This document shows, one piece after another, positions 36,152 to 47,960 of a DNA stretch of 64,000 nucleotides (position 1 is its first letter; every line of letters begins with the position of its first letter). The position numbers and the translations under genes are program-made. Source of the DNA: Hormiphora californensis (taxonomy: Eukaryota; Ctenophora; Tentaculata; Cydippida; Pleurobrachiidae); contig CM035357.1 in NCBI GenBank assembly GCA_020137815.1, positions 6,123,549 to 6,187,548 on the forward strand, read 5' to 3'. Below the pieces are notes generated by a model. That model was not told the DNA's origin. It saw only the letters and a list, made by a program, of their open reading frames with translations, and made no database searches.

Positions 36152-37492
36152 CACGGCGTGCCTGGTGAAATTTTAACACGACCTAGCATGCAACGGGAAA
36201 CCACCACTTGTACGTGGTAGCTGAGGGTCTACAGAATGGCGCTACGGTGCGGGAAAAAACATTCCATTCCCTAAAATCGTTTTTTTCACTTTTATTTGAT
36301 TTGGGTCAAAATTGGCTATATCAAACGTGGTCCCGAAAAATCCATAATGACTTAGCAAACGAAATAAGTCACCCCTACCTATTTTTGCACGTAGAATCGA
36401 TTGCCGTTGAAGTCGAATCTCTAAAATGACTGTAAAATGGTCAAAAGTTGATTTTTTACCATTTTTTGGAGGTTTTTGGCCCCTAAACCATTGAAAACGT
36501 TGAGATAGGAATTTGAAACTAGTGCCAATCGTTAAAATGGTCATTTTTCTACCAAGAACCAAGTTTTCGTGTATATCCGATTTATGGTTAGATTTGGGCA
36601 AATTGTTGAAATCTGCCAACTAGGAGAACCGTAACTTGATTTTCTTGTTTTTTGGATTTTGGCATTTTTGAAAAACTTCTGATTGAAATGGCCAGTCGGG
36701 ACCATGCTTAAGTTGTTTATGGGACAATTTTCGACTAAAATCCAAGATTTCATACCAATCCAATAACAGATCGTTGATTTATAGAAAATTTGCGTAGGCA
36801 AAACGGTCAAAATAACAACTTTTCTTGCTTATTTTGACCGTTTTGCCTACGCAAATTTTCTATAAATCAACGATATGTTATTGGATTGGTATGAAATCTT
36901 GGATTTTAGTCGAAAATTGCCCCATAAACAACTTAAGCATGGTCCCGACTGGCCATTTCAATCAGAAGTTTTTCAAAAATGCCAAAATCCAAAAAACAAG
37001 AAAATCAAGTTACGGTTCTCCTAGTTGGCAGATTTCAACAATTTGCCCAAATCTAACCATAAATCGGATATACACGAAAACTTGGTTCTTGGTAGAAAAA
37101 TGACCATTTTAACGATTGGCACTAGTTTCAAATTCCTATCTCAACGTTTTCAATGGTTTAGGGGCCAAAAACCTCCAAAAAATGGTAAAAAATCAACTTT
37201 TGACCATTTTACAGTCATTTTAGAGATTCGACTTCAACGGCAATCGATTCTACGTGCAAAAATAGGTAGGGGTGACTTATTTCGTTTGCTAAGTCATTAT
37301 GGATTTTTCGGGACCACGTTTGATATAGCCAATTTTGACCCAAATCAAATAAAAGTGAAAAAAACGATTTTAGGGAATGGAATGTTTTTTCCCGCACCGT
37401 AGCGCCATTCTGTAGACCCTCAGCTACCACGTACAAGTGGTGGTTTCCCGTTGCATGCTAGGTCGTGTTAAAATTTCACCAGGCACGCCGTG
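36152..37492. mobile_element. 1.34 kb near-perfect palindrome
   Basis: The ends are CACGGCGTGCCTGG and CCAGGCACGCCGTG. The two arms of about 660 bp are almost identical and meet around 36822 with a loop under 20 nt. AGAG on both sides may be a 4 bp target duplication. Because the arms are identical, every open frame appears twice in mirror image; these are not genes. No transposase is present. Confidence 0.88.
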
Positions 37493-37531
37493 AGAGGGAG
37501 AGAGAGAGAGGGAAAGAGGGGGAGAGAGAGA

Positions 37532-37609
<78 letters not shown>

Positions 37610-38027
37610 AATAAAGCTGAATGAGCCCTATTTCTTTAACCACCTTGTCAACCAATGTCAGTTCTCTTTTACACCTTTCCTGATTGGTTCTTTCCGATGA
37701 CAAGTCTACCTTTTTTCACAATTCGTCCCGCCAAAATTTTCTTTTCTTTGATGCTGTCAGTCAACAGTATCCTATTTGAAACTGCAGTAGCCTTTTCAGT
37801 GGACGTCCTTTGTCTAAATTAGCTATTCTAGGGAGTAGGCCCGCTCAATTTATTATTCTCCTCTACCATTCATGCTTTTAACTATTATTACTTTACTATT
37901 ATGTGATGATGTTGGATAAAGCTGTCTGTAGCACGTGTCTGTAGCTACTTCATTGTGTGGAGGAGTCACTAAACTTAGGGCCCAACAATTGAAAAACTGT
38001 GACATCATTATATAATGCTGGGATGGA

Positions 38028-38099
<72 letters not shown>

Positions 38100-38106
38100 G
38101 AGAGAG
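37493..38106. repeat. GA microsatellites
   Basis: (GA)n tracts at 37493-37611, directly at the edge of the palindrome, and at 38028-38106, with unique sequence between them. Confidence 0.9.
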
Positions 38107-39492
38107 CCCATTGTTTCGGCCCCAATGCAACACTACAGCTGCAGGGGACATGTCGGGGGAGCTGCAGTTCGCACAATTGTCCTTTATCCTCTTTCTCCAC
38201 CTTCCGGGTGTTCTCTTTTTGTGTAAAACCTTGTCTCTTTTTTGTTTAACACCCCTAGATCCATAGTCCCCTCTTTTTCTTCTCTACTTGTTGTACAGGC
38301 TACAGGTTTGTACCTGTGTCCATTGTGCAGTACTCCAAATATTGGCAACTCTACCTCACACCCGAGCTCAGTAATTCTCTACTCCAGATGCTTGCATTGC
38401 TCGACCCTCTCTTACTGAGCACATAATACATATCAACTGCAGATGTTGCGTGATGATGCATTCCCAAACAACACGTCCTTGTTCCAATGTCCATGTTCTA
38501 GTAAATAATGTTGTCTCGCGACATTCTGAATTCCAATATGATGATAGTATGTGTTGTCTTGCAACATTCCAATAGCTGCACTGCAGCAGCAGGTTGATGG
38601 CTTCATCTCGGGAACTATAATAGTGTCAAAACCCTTTTCAGATTGCACAGTGCCTTCATTCTGATATGATAGGAGATTCAGAACTGAGAACATGTTCTTA
38701 TTGAGCTTCGTCGAATCATTCATTTTGTTGCATAAGTTCAAGCTCAACTGAATACTTGTTTATCCCTTTATCTTGTTCCCACGATAAATCTCACATCAGG
38801 CCCTACCTCGTAGTCGTATCAGCAGAACAGAATAAGCCGAGACAGTGTCTAGAGTGAGTTAGACATGTGTCACATTTAAGAAGGGACAGCTGGTCTTACC
38901 AGAACCATGCCCTTACCAGCTGTTCATGTACTGGTATTTTGATGAGTCGCATCACGTATGAACAATTCAAGTATTTTGTAGCATGGGTCATGGGATATAA
39001 ACTAATTCTAAAGTCTATGTATTTTCCGACAAGCCAGTCAAAGGCCTTGGTACAAATGTGAGACAAGAACTTTTCTGTAAACTTGATCCAGTGACTTTAT
39101 TTCTCACTCCACACTACCCAGTGACTTGTTCTTCATTCTTCCGCCTGTTTTATGTGTTTAGAACTGGTTGTTATTGAGGTTGACAGGTTTTCATTTGCAC
39201 CCACACCCGTTATTACTAAAGCTAGCTCTCTCACTCACACTCTATATCTCTTCCAATAATCACGTAAAATCAACACCATTGTGTGTGCAGCAGTAGTCAA
39301 CGTTTTATTTTGCCATCCTCATTTCCAACAGTCTTCTGTCTTTCCAGTATCTTAGCTGACTATTGCCTATCTTGTTCGACTTTTAAATCCTTTGTTAGCC
39401 CTCCAACTAACCCAAACCTAACTCCTAACGGCTAACCCCATCATATCTCCTATTATAGCCTGCAGCTGTTTGATATACGACCTAGGACCACT

Positions 39493-42400
39493 ATGGATCT
39501 GCGGTACCTGCTACTTCAGATGACTATGGTATGGTTTGGTGGAGCAGTCTACTCTTCCTCGATATGCAAGAAAAGGTACCCAATTTAGAAGCAGGACTGA
39601 TCAGGTCTCAGGACTGTAAAATCAGGACAGTCAAATAGGAGGAGTAACCAGATTGAAGCTGGTCGGTCAATTAACCCCACAAACTAAAATAATTCTACTC
39701 CTCAGTGACATAACGGTTACGGACGCTAAAGTGACGATCAAATCATTCACGCCCTCCCTGGAACTAACCAAAGATGACATAACCACCTCTAAAATGGTCG
39801 TGGGATGTCCTAAGGTAAAGACACTTCTCACCCTAGATTACATTGAATTGTTTAGGAAGCTCAAAGATTTAACTAAAATTGCTTGGATCTCGCGATTTAG
39901 TTGACAACCCTAACAGTTTATTTGTCAGCTCTATTTGACATTCCAACTCAGGGCTACCAAATGCGTATTGACTACGCATGGACCTATCAGACATATGAAC
40001 AGCCCAATGGTAACACCCTTATTGAGGTGAACTGTTCCAATCTATACGCACTGGATAACACACAGATCTGCTTCAGAGGATGCTCGTAAGTTCCACGTGA
40101 CATACCATATATGGGCATATCACACACGTGATATTTCAAGATTGATTTACAACGTCACAGAAGACAGTCTCCAAAGTTTCAATATAAACTGTTTAACTAT
40201 TGTTCATGTTCATTGATTCTCTACTAGTTAAACTGTTTTTGTAAACACTTGTGAAGCCAGCTAACTCTACTGCTGCAGTATTAACACTAAGATATAGTTA
40301 AAACAGTGTGATATTAGTCGTTGAGTGGTATTTACTGAGATTGTCAGAATTAAAGTAAATCAACAATCGGTTGAACAAAATAATCGAAATTTCACTTCGC
40401 AGGACGTTTTATGAAACCAAAACTGAATTGTTAACATTATTTTCTCACTTTTAGGTTGCCAAAGGTAGATAACAGTGTCATATCTCCTCTGCCATCTCGG
40501 TCCAAAGTTGGAGCACCCTACAATGAAGGAGAATCCATTGAGGTAAGAGAGAGAACTGTTCACATATTGCTCATGTTGTTAAGGTAGAATTTTTCATGTC
40601 GTTCATGTTTTCAGATCCCAGGACTTAGAAAAACAGGAGAAATAAAGGTTTCTCCTAATATATTGTGTGTATTTCAAGGAGTGTAGCATTGTTAAATGTT
40701 AGTGTGTTGTTAGTGTTTGTCAGTTTATCAGGTGATGATAGCACTTTATATTTCACTAAGACGATGGCTAATAGTCAACATGTCTCACATACTGTGAGCT
40801 TTGTAGAATATCGTATGCCAACTGAGGGTAAAATAAATTGTTCCAAGACAAATATATGACCCGATTTCGGCCCGATTTCTTTTCAGAAGAGCTCCTCACA
40901 TATCCAGTCTCCAACAACACCAGTATCCTAAACCTACTGTCCCTTTCAGTTGTGGTGTGGAGAGGACGTGATACGCAGCACGTGTAAGGGTAGTGAGTGG
41001 AGTAACCTGAGTGAGTATAGCTGTCCTACAAGGAACATTAGTGCCCGATCCATGGCCATCGTGCTGGATACAACTACAAACATGGAACAGGAGATTAAAC
41101 AGGTATAGGAAGAGGGTGCAGTGATAGACTGCAGGTACTGGGTATGTACTGTAATAAGAGGGGGAGTCGGACAGGAGATTAAACAGGTATAGGAAGGAAT
41201 GTGATGCACTGGGTACTATATAGGTACTGTGATAATTATACACTGGGTACTGGGGGAGTCGGGAAGGTACTGGGTCCTGTGAAAAGAGGGGAGTCGGGAG
41301 CGTAAGCGACCACAACTAGTGAGACAGTTAGTGTGTGAATTTACGACCGTCACTAAGAACTAATTGGATATTTTATGGGAGGCGGGAGCTGCATCATGAT
41401 GTTACTATTTACCCACTACTATCAAACCACTATAAACCACTTCAAACCACTACCGTATCCTGCAGGTGTATGATGTGGCTATCTCCATGCTAGATACCAT
41501 CTCCAAGATGAACGACCCACCAATGGTTAACTACGTCCTCGTCCCATTCAACGATCCCGACTTTTACCCCATGTTGGTGACCAACAATGGTTCCATTCTC
41601 CTCCGGCATCTTGCCATGATTGATGGGCATGGTGCCAGTGGGGGCAAGGATTGCCCCGAACTCACCCTGGCTGCAGTTCAACGGGCTATTACAGAGAGCT
41701 ACCCTGGATCTGAAATATTCGTATTCACTGATGCAAGTAAGTATTGAGTTGAATTAGAGTTTAATAAAATAGAAAGAGCTACTAGAACCCCCTATTCTTC
41801 TCCCATGGGCACACCAATTGAGGCCATGGGGCAATTAGGCGACAATATTTAACCCCAGCTCCTTCCCCTCAGGCAGTAAAGAGGAAGACCGTAGGATAGT
41901 GATAATGGAGGAGGCAACGAGGAAGAGGATCAAAGTTAACTTTATACTGACGGGACATTGCAGTGACAACCAACTTGAGGAACAGGCGGTGTATTATGAG
42001 ATCGCTGACGCTACATCGGGATTTGTAAGTGGGACAATGGGATTTCCTTTTGTGGGACAAGAGGGTAAGAATTAGTTACTGGTCTGGGATAAACACCGAA
42101 TTTTCACCGATAGTTGGGGGCAAATGGCCAGTGCTATTTCATGTATAGTGGGATCCTAACAACCTGATAACCTTTCAGTTGGTATCAGTTGACAAAGCCC
42201 AAGTTCGGGAGATATCCAGTTTAATGTCTGCGGCTCTAATGGCTAATGAGGGTGTGCTACATGAGGTGTTTACTGTTGGCAGTGAGAATCCTTCAGCAGT
42301 TGTCAAGGTAACGACCACACTATCGCCACCATAGCAACCGAGTTGCATTGTAGAACTGTGGATGGTAATCTCAATACATGAATTTTCATTGAGCCCCTAA

Positions 42401-45400
42401 TAATCCTTGCCTTTAGATCCCGTGTGACAAGAGAGTACAGCGGATGACTGTGACAGTAACATGCGATAGTGTCCGAATTATCAATGCACGGGATGATAAA
42501 GACAATGATGTCAGGTTTCACCAAGTCAGCACTCTCAGGGATATGATAACCATCAGTCTGCAACCTTCCATCGCAGGTAGGAAAAACAATGAAATATTCC
42601 AAGTTCAATGCTATACATCCTATGACACCAGCCGTGCCACATTCAGTAGTTACTGTAGGACCCCGATTTACCGGGCCCCGATATACCAGGAAGATACACT
42701 TCCCCCGAGAATCACGGTAATCGGGGTCCGACTGTATATCGAAAACTTGCATTTCAAACTCTCGATGTATAATCTGATCTAATATTACTACTGTGTGATT
42801 CTATTGTGTTCCAGTAGCACCAACCGATTTGTTGTGTTTGTTAGGAGATCCGTTTTTGTGTCGCCGGCCACAATTGGGCCCCGGTAAGCAAACGTACACT
42901 GTGCAGTGATCTGTGAAACTCCTCCCTTCTCTTTGTTTTCTCGTGTTCAGCGTGTCGGTATAAAATATTTTCCGATAAAAACATGTGCATATTAAGTAAA
43001 GCTTCTCTCGTTCTTTCGTATTATTCATATCTTTCAGATTGTTTCACAACTAACTTTTCACAACCTATATTGTGTATCGTATTGTCATTGGACACGTATT
43101 GTCTCTTGTGTTTGTTGCATGCTGTAACCAAACTGTTAATGTAGGGTGCTAGAAGTTCTCAATAATCGTGTTCTGTCTGGTGAACAAATTTGAGCGCACT
43201 GTTGCACGCTTTTGGGAATCAAAACGGGGCCTATTGCCGCCAGACAGGTTATTAGTTTGAAATGCTTTTTGACCATCTCCTCCTTTTCAGAGCATGTCAA
43301 ACTGAATGTCTCCTGCGTTGAACGAGGCACCGCAGTGGTATCTGCCCAGACAATTACTGACATTGACTTCACCTACCAGTTCTACTTATACGAGGTATGT
43401 TGTCACCATGGCAACCATATGATGGTTTGGTAGCCATGGAAACCCAGCAGTAATGGGCCATGGCACAATCATTGGGACGATCACTTTCAGCAGCTATACA
43501 GCTTACTAAAACAGTGAATTCCCTAGGTCCATGATACCCTAGTGGAGACAGATACCCTGGTGGCGGGATCCACAGCAGTGATCTATGTCATGTTTGGTGC
43601 CCCTGTATACGATGTACAAGTTACCACGATGGTATCTAACCAACCAGATGGTACTGTTCCTATGAAGGTGCGTTGTTATTTGGTTTAGAATAGTTTAGAG
43701 GTATCATTGAGAGGTATCATCAGAGTTTAGAAATGTTCGAATTCAAGTATAGAGGTGCAGAAAGTTATAAATGAGGGCTACCTTGACAAATAATATTGTC
43801 TCTCTCTCCATAACAGAAGTATCTGAGAGGTTTCATGGCAACGATTACAGTGCCAACGTTCAACTTCCATCTCCAATTTACCGCAAAGTACTCTGGCCAG
43901 ACGGTGCAACGAGTCTCAACACCCATCATACCTAGATCTGGTAAGTTCCAATAATCCACTGACCACTCCATGTGCTGGATAATTTAGAATATATTTCCCT
44001 GATCCCTCAACCTTCCTCTTACAACTATCGAGCATTATAATTTGAATCCGAGAGTCGGTTTGGGTCCGAGTAAAATAATTCTACCCCTCCATGAGGGAGT
44101 CAATTAATAACACGTCATATATCTATATCACCATGATATATTCCAGGTTGCCGGGACTTGCCCAGCAGTTCATCCCTGGTCAGCACCCTTCAAACCCACG
44201 AGGGGACGGTAGTGAGCTTCTCCTGTTCTAACGAGTGTCAGAGGTTATCCCATGATAGGGAGTTGAGGTGTGAAGATGGGGTGTGGAGTGAGCAACCACC
44301 GACCTGTCATGATGCTGGTAAGAAATGTGAAGGGATATATGTCATGATGCTGGTAAGAAATGTGAAGGGTTTTGTTGCTCGAAATATTGGGTACAAGATG
44401 AGTGCTCTAAACCTTGTTCAAGGGTCTCAAATCATCACTATTTTCCGCGTTGGACGTTGGTGCCACCACCAACTTGGTGGGTTAGATTAGAAATCATCTA
44501 GGAGCTGTGTGTGTTTGACATGTAATATTCTACTCAGGCTATACATGTGGTACACTGAAAGGACCGGGCAATGGAACACTCATGTTCAACAACCAGATCT
44601 TGTACACTCTTGCCAGCGCTAAATGTGGCCAATCTGCTGAGGTAACTAAATTTCTAGCTTGATAATTCAAGAGATATACCAGTGGCACTGTGTTAAATAG
44701 GGTGATCGGTCATTATATTTGCTAATTTTGATACTGATCTTTGATGTTTTTTTGACAGCACGTATTTCCCCTCCTCAGGTGCACTGCAATACATTCTTCA
44801 AGCTAAACGGGGAGGAGAGATCTACCTGTACACCCTACGGATGGAGTAACAAGGTTAACACTTGTGTAGGTATGTAACTCTCAATTAGTAGTCAATTAAT
44901 TGTGCGAATGTGCGATTAGAACCAAATTACACATAGTTCATGCCGAGTGTAATATCCAGATATTATTTGCTGACACGAACTATTATCACAAACAATCACA
45001 CATTTATGCAAGTGTGTCATTCATTGAACACATGCAATGTTACACAATATTATATTCTTGATATCTGACTACTAGATAGCATCTAACTCCTTAAACTCGC
45101 AGGCATCAAGAAAGAAGACAAGACTGATACCGATACGATTGATAACAAAGGGGAGGGTGCATCTGATGAGAGCCGAGAGGAGGTCACCAAGGTGCTTGGA
45201 GATTGGTGGATGTGGCTGGTGATCTGTGTTACTGGTGTTGTTACTCTATCTGTTCTATCGACAGTTATTTGCATCCTCGTTATAAGGGTACGTGTGTGGG
45301 TTCAGGGTTGGTTACAAAGTCACCCTTATTATTGCATATAGTGAGCTTGTGCGGAGGGGTAATTTCAATACCAACGTGTGTCGGAGGCTTCAAAAGAACC

Positions 45401-46052
45401 AGTTTTTGCACTTTGAGAAATTACTCAACCATTGCTATCTTGCAGCTTGTCAATATCCTGCATAACTCATTTATAAGGCATATTGTTCAGCATGAATATT
45501 CAAATTGTCTGTTTACCAAACCCTGTGACGTGGTCCAATATATACCAGCTCATGGGTAGCAAATTACCTGTTCTCAACAGGAACCTGCAAAAAAGCAGAC
45601 AGAGAGCTCAGAGCAAGCTTTCATCACCATTTCATGTTCAACTAATTTAAAGAGAACAGAGAGCTTCCAATAATACCACCTCTCTCTCCAGAGAGTTTTT
45701 AATAAAAAAACTTCGACACGTCGAAATTCGAAAAGTCAACTAATTCTCATTCACCTCAGAAGGGAAAACGGAAAGATCCTCTACGAATGGGATATGAACG
45801 AGCACCAATTCCAAGGATGGGGGATACAGATGCCCTAGCTATAACTGATGATATCTATGAAGTAGTTGATACTAGTGGTAACTACCCACCCGGTTGCTAT
45901 AGCAACGGCCCAACATCATGTAGAAACAGCCGGCCACCACTACCTCCACCTCTGTCAAATCCTTATGGAAACCCCGCCCCTGGAAACCTAGCATCCAATC
46001 CTCTCTACAGTAGAACAGGTAAGCTTTGTGTGTTTACTGCCTGTGTGTTTAG

Positions 46053-46089
<37 letters not shown>

Positions 46090-46375
46090 TGTGATTAAAA
46101 CATTTGTTTGATCGTTATGTGATCTTTGAATGCCTGATAAATCTTTGTAACTGTTCCTATATCTTATCTTGTAATATCTTTGTTCCTCTTCTTATTGTGA
46201 AGCACCCACTCTTCTCTCTACAGCATCCTCAGCAGCATCAAGCTCCTCATCTGGTCTACCCGGGAATGATTACATGCGCATGTCAGGTGATATACGAAGT
46301 ACCAGCATTATCTATGAAGAGATGGCAGCTCGCCAACAACAACCCGAGTACGACTATGCCACAGGACATGTTTGA
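39493..46375 (+). CDS. Single-pass receptor: sushi, hemicentin-type vWA, two sushi, TM, tail with YxxM motifs (869 aa, 18 exons)
   Basis: Exons: 39493-39575, 39706-39814, 39952-40085, 40455-40542, 40950-41102, 41466-41736, 41873-42024, 42179-42307, 42417-42576, 43291-43394, 43527-43667, 43817-43940, 44147-44317, 44538-44641, 44779-44869, 45103-45287, 45760-46018, 46224-46375; all phases agree. There is a signal peptide (about 1-20) and a first sushi-like module (about 105-165). The vWA domain (about 173-345) has the hemicentin signature: VLDTTTNM at the metal site, VLVPFNDPDF, GGKDCPELTLAA and IFVFTDAS. The metal motif DxTxN departs from DxSxS. An Ig/FN3-like linker follows, then two sushi domains (550-605 and 608-671), a TM helix (about 706-730) and a tail of about 140 aa with DIYEVV, YMRM and YEEM. 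YxxM is the classic PI3-kinase SH2 docking motif, so phosphotyrosine signalling is a reasonable inference. Confidence 0.9.
42653..42734. mobile_element. Short pogo/Tigger-like MITE, copy 4 (intron 9 of the vWA receptor)
   Basis: CTGTAGGACCCCGATTTACC pairs with TAATCGGGGTCCGACTG, flanked by TA. It is an internally deleted copy. Confidence 0.7.
46051..46088. repeat. (TG)n microsatellite
   Basis: TG repeat in intron 17 of the vWA receptor, just after the donor. A second short TG tract lies at 19579-19600. Confidence 0.9.
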
Positions 46376-47875
46376 AGGGGGGATGTTACATTTGAATATA
46401 TAGGAGCTATGTGATCACTGTGATGTAAAGGAACGAACGTCGAACCTTGAGCTATGTGATCACCGTGATAAAGGAACGATATCTTGATGAGACCCGGAGA
46501 GTCAGATGAGATATATAATAAGCTCAGTCGCTGGATGACTTTGGTGCGTGAATTGAGACTTGTGCGGGATGACAAACACTAAATATGTTCTAGGAATTAA
46601 TACTTATTAGGTAGGAACTACAGACAATTATAAAATCTTTATCAATACATGATATGTTTTAGGAAGTGTATTATAACCACTGAAAATATGCATGCTATTT
46701 GGTTCTTATTTCTTATTTGACACTGAAATTAGTTTAATTTAAGACTTTGTGGCTATAAACACAGGACATGACAAAAGTCAAACAATAGCGGATTCGGGAA
46801 AACTTTTTTAGAAAAGGAACACGTGTGCGGGTGTACCATAGGTATTGTGTTAGGACACGAAGATATGCAAGGGGAGAGACACAATATGAATGGCTGCACA
46901 ATTCACCACTCATGGTACACCACGCAAATCCCTGGCGATCTATAATAATGGCAGAATCAATTATACAAATACAAATACAATTATAATTTATATCCCGCTT
47001 TTGGGCCTATGCATTGTTAGTGCTAGGAGGACGCCGTTTCAATCAGTCGATTGAAGCAACGCACCCACCACTAACAAGCCTTCTAAAGCGGCTCTTATAG
47101 GATTATAAGATCCTAAAGGCCTTAAAAAACCGTCGGCAGTCATTCGATATAATATATATAAATGTAAGTAGAAAATAAGGGTTATAAAATATCTAATTAA
47201 GAAATAGCGTAATTAATTCGTTGAGTGATTAAGTAGTTAGATAATTGAGAAATTAACTAGTTAGATAATTGATAATTAACTAGTTAGATAATAACTAGTT
47301 AGATAATTAACTGTTGATTAATAAGTACATAGTGTAAATACTAAGTAAGTAGTATAGTTTAATAATTAATTCAAGTAAAAGGCTAGTGATCTAAAAAGGA
47401 GGCGAATAGCTAAGTAATTAGTTAATGGATAAAGTAACTGTAACAGGATAACCGATAAGGTAATACACACTAACCATATTAATTGCTATATAAGGTTATG
47501 ATCTAATAAATGGCCTATGGAAAATTCTAAAGAAGCTGGTAATAAATTAACGAATAACGAGGTAGAAAAATAAAAAGCAAGAGACCAGAGGTCAGTCAGA
47601 TAGGTTAAATACAAAGCTGTTAATAAATTAATTAATTGGAGCGGTAAAAAATAAAAAGGCAGGAGACCAGTGCAATGGCCAGTCAGAATAAGTTAATTAA
47701 TGCGGTTGGGTTTAAAATTTAATGTACGATAAAAACGTTAAGCTAATTAAAATAAGCTGTAAGATAGATAACTGTACTAGACGTAAGTATTTAGGTTATA
47801 ATTTAAAGTAATTTTAAGGTAACTAGGATAGAGAAGATAAAAATTAAGAGCTGCCCAACTTAGAAACTCTAGAGT
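46376..47875. other. AT-rich non-coding stretch between convergent genes
   Basis: It contains the 3' flank of the vWA receptor, a small hairpin around 47030-47100, and AT-rich sequence with repeated TAACTAGTTAGATAATT units near 47225-47305. I see no coding exon. Confidence 0.45.
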
Positions 47876-47960
47876 CTATTCTCCAAACACACTCGTATAA
47901 AGTCCATCTATGTTTATCGTCTTGATGTCTTCGAGAACGTAATACCCTCCGTGATGTTCA
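47876..47960 (-). CDS. Candidate last exon, possibly of the PRIP-like gene
   Basis: The acceptor TGTTCAG is followed by a 27-residue frame (EHHGGYYVLEDIKTINIDGL and a few more) and a TAG. Composition is protein-like. It needs a phase-2 partner, whereas the last confident PRIP-like exon (53430) ends in phase 0. At least one unseen exon must lie between them, or this belongs to another gene. Confidence 0.3.

Noticed and set aside
36242-37402. Pairs of 70-125 aa frames in mirror image
   Set aside because: Each occurs twice because the palindrome arms are identical; no splice signals or family similarity.
38433-38747. 104 aa minus-strand frame
   Set aside because: It contains a local tandem duplication, has no splice sites at sensible places and no family resemblance.
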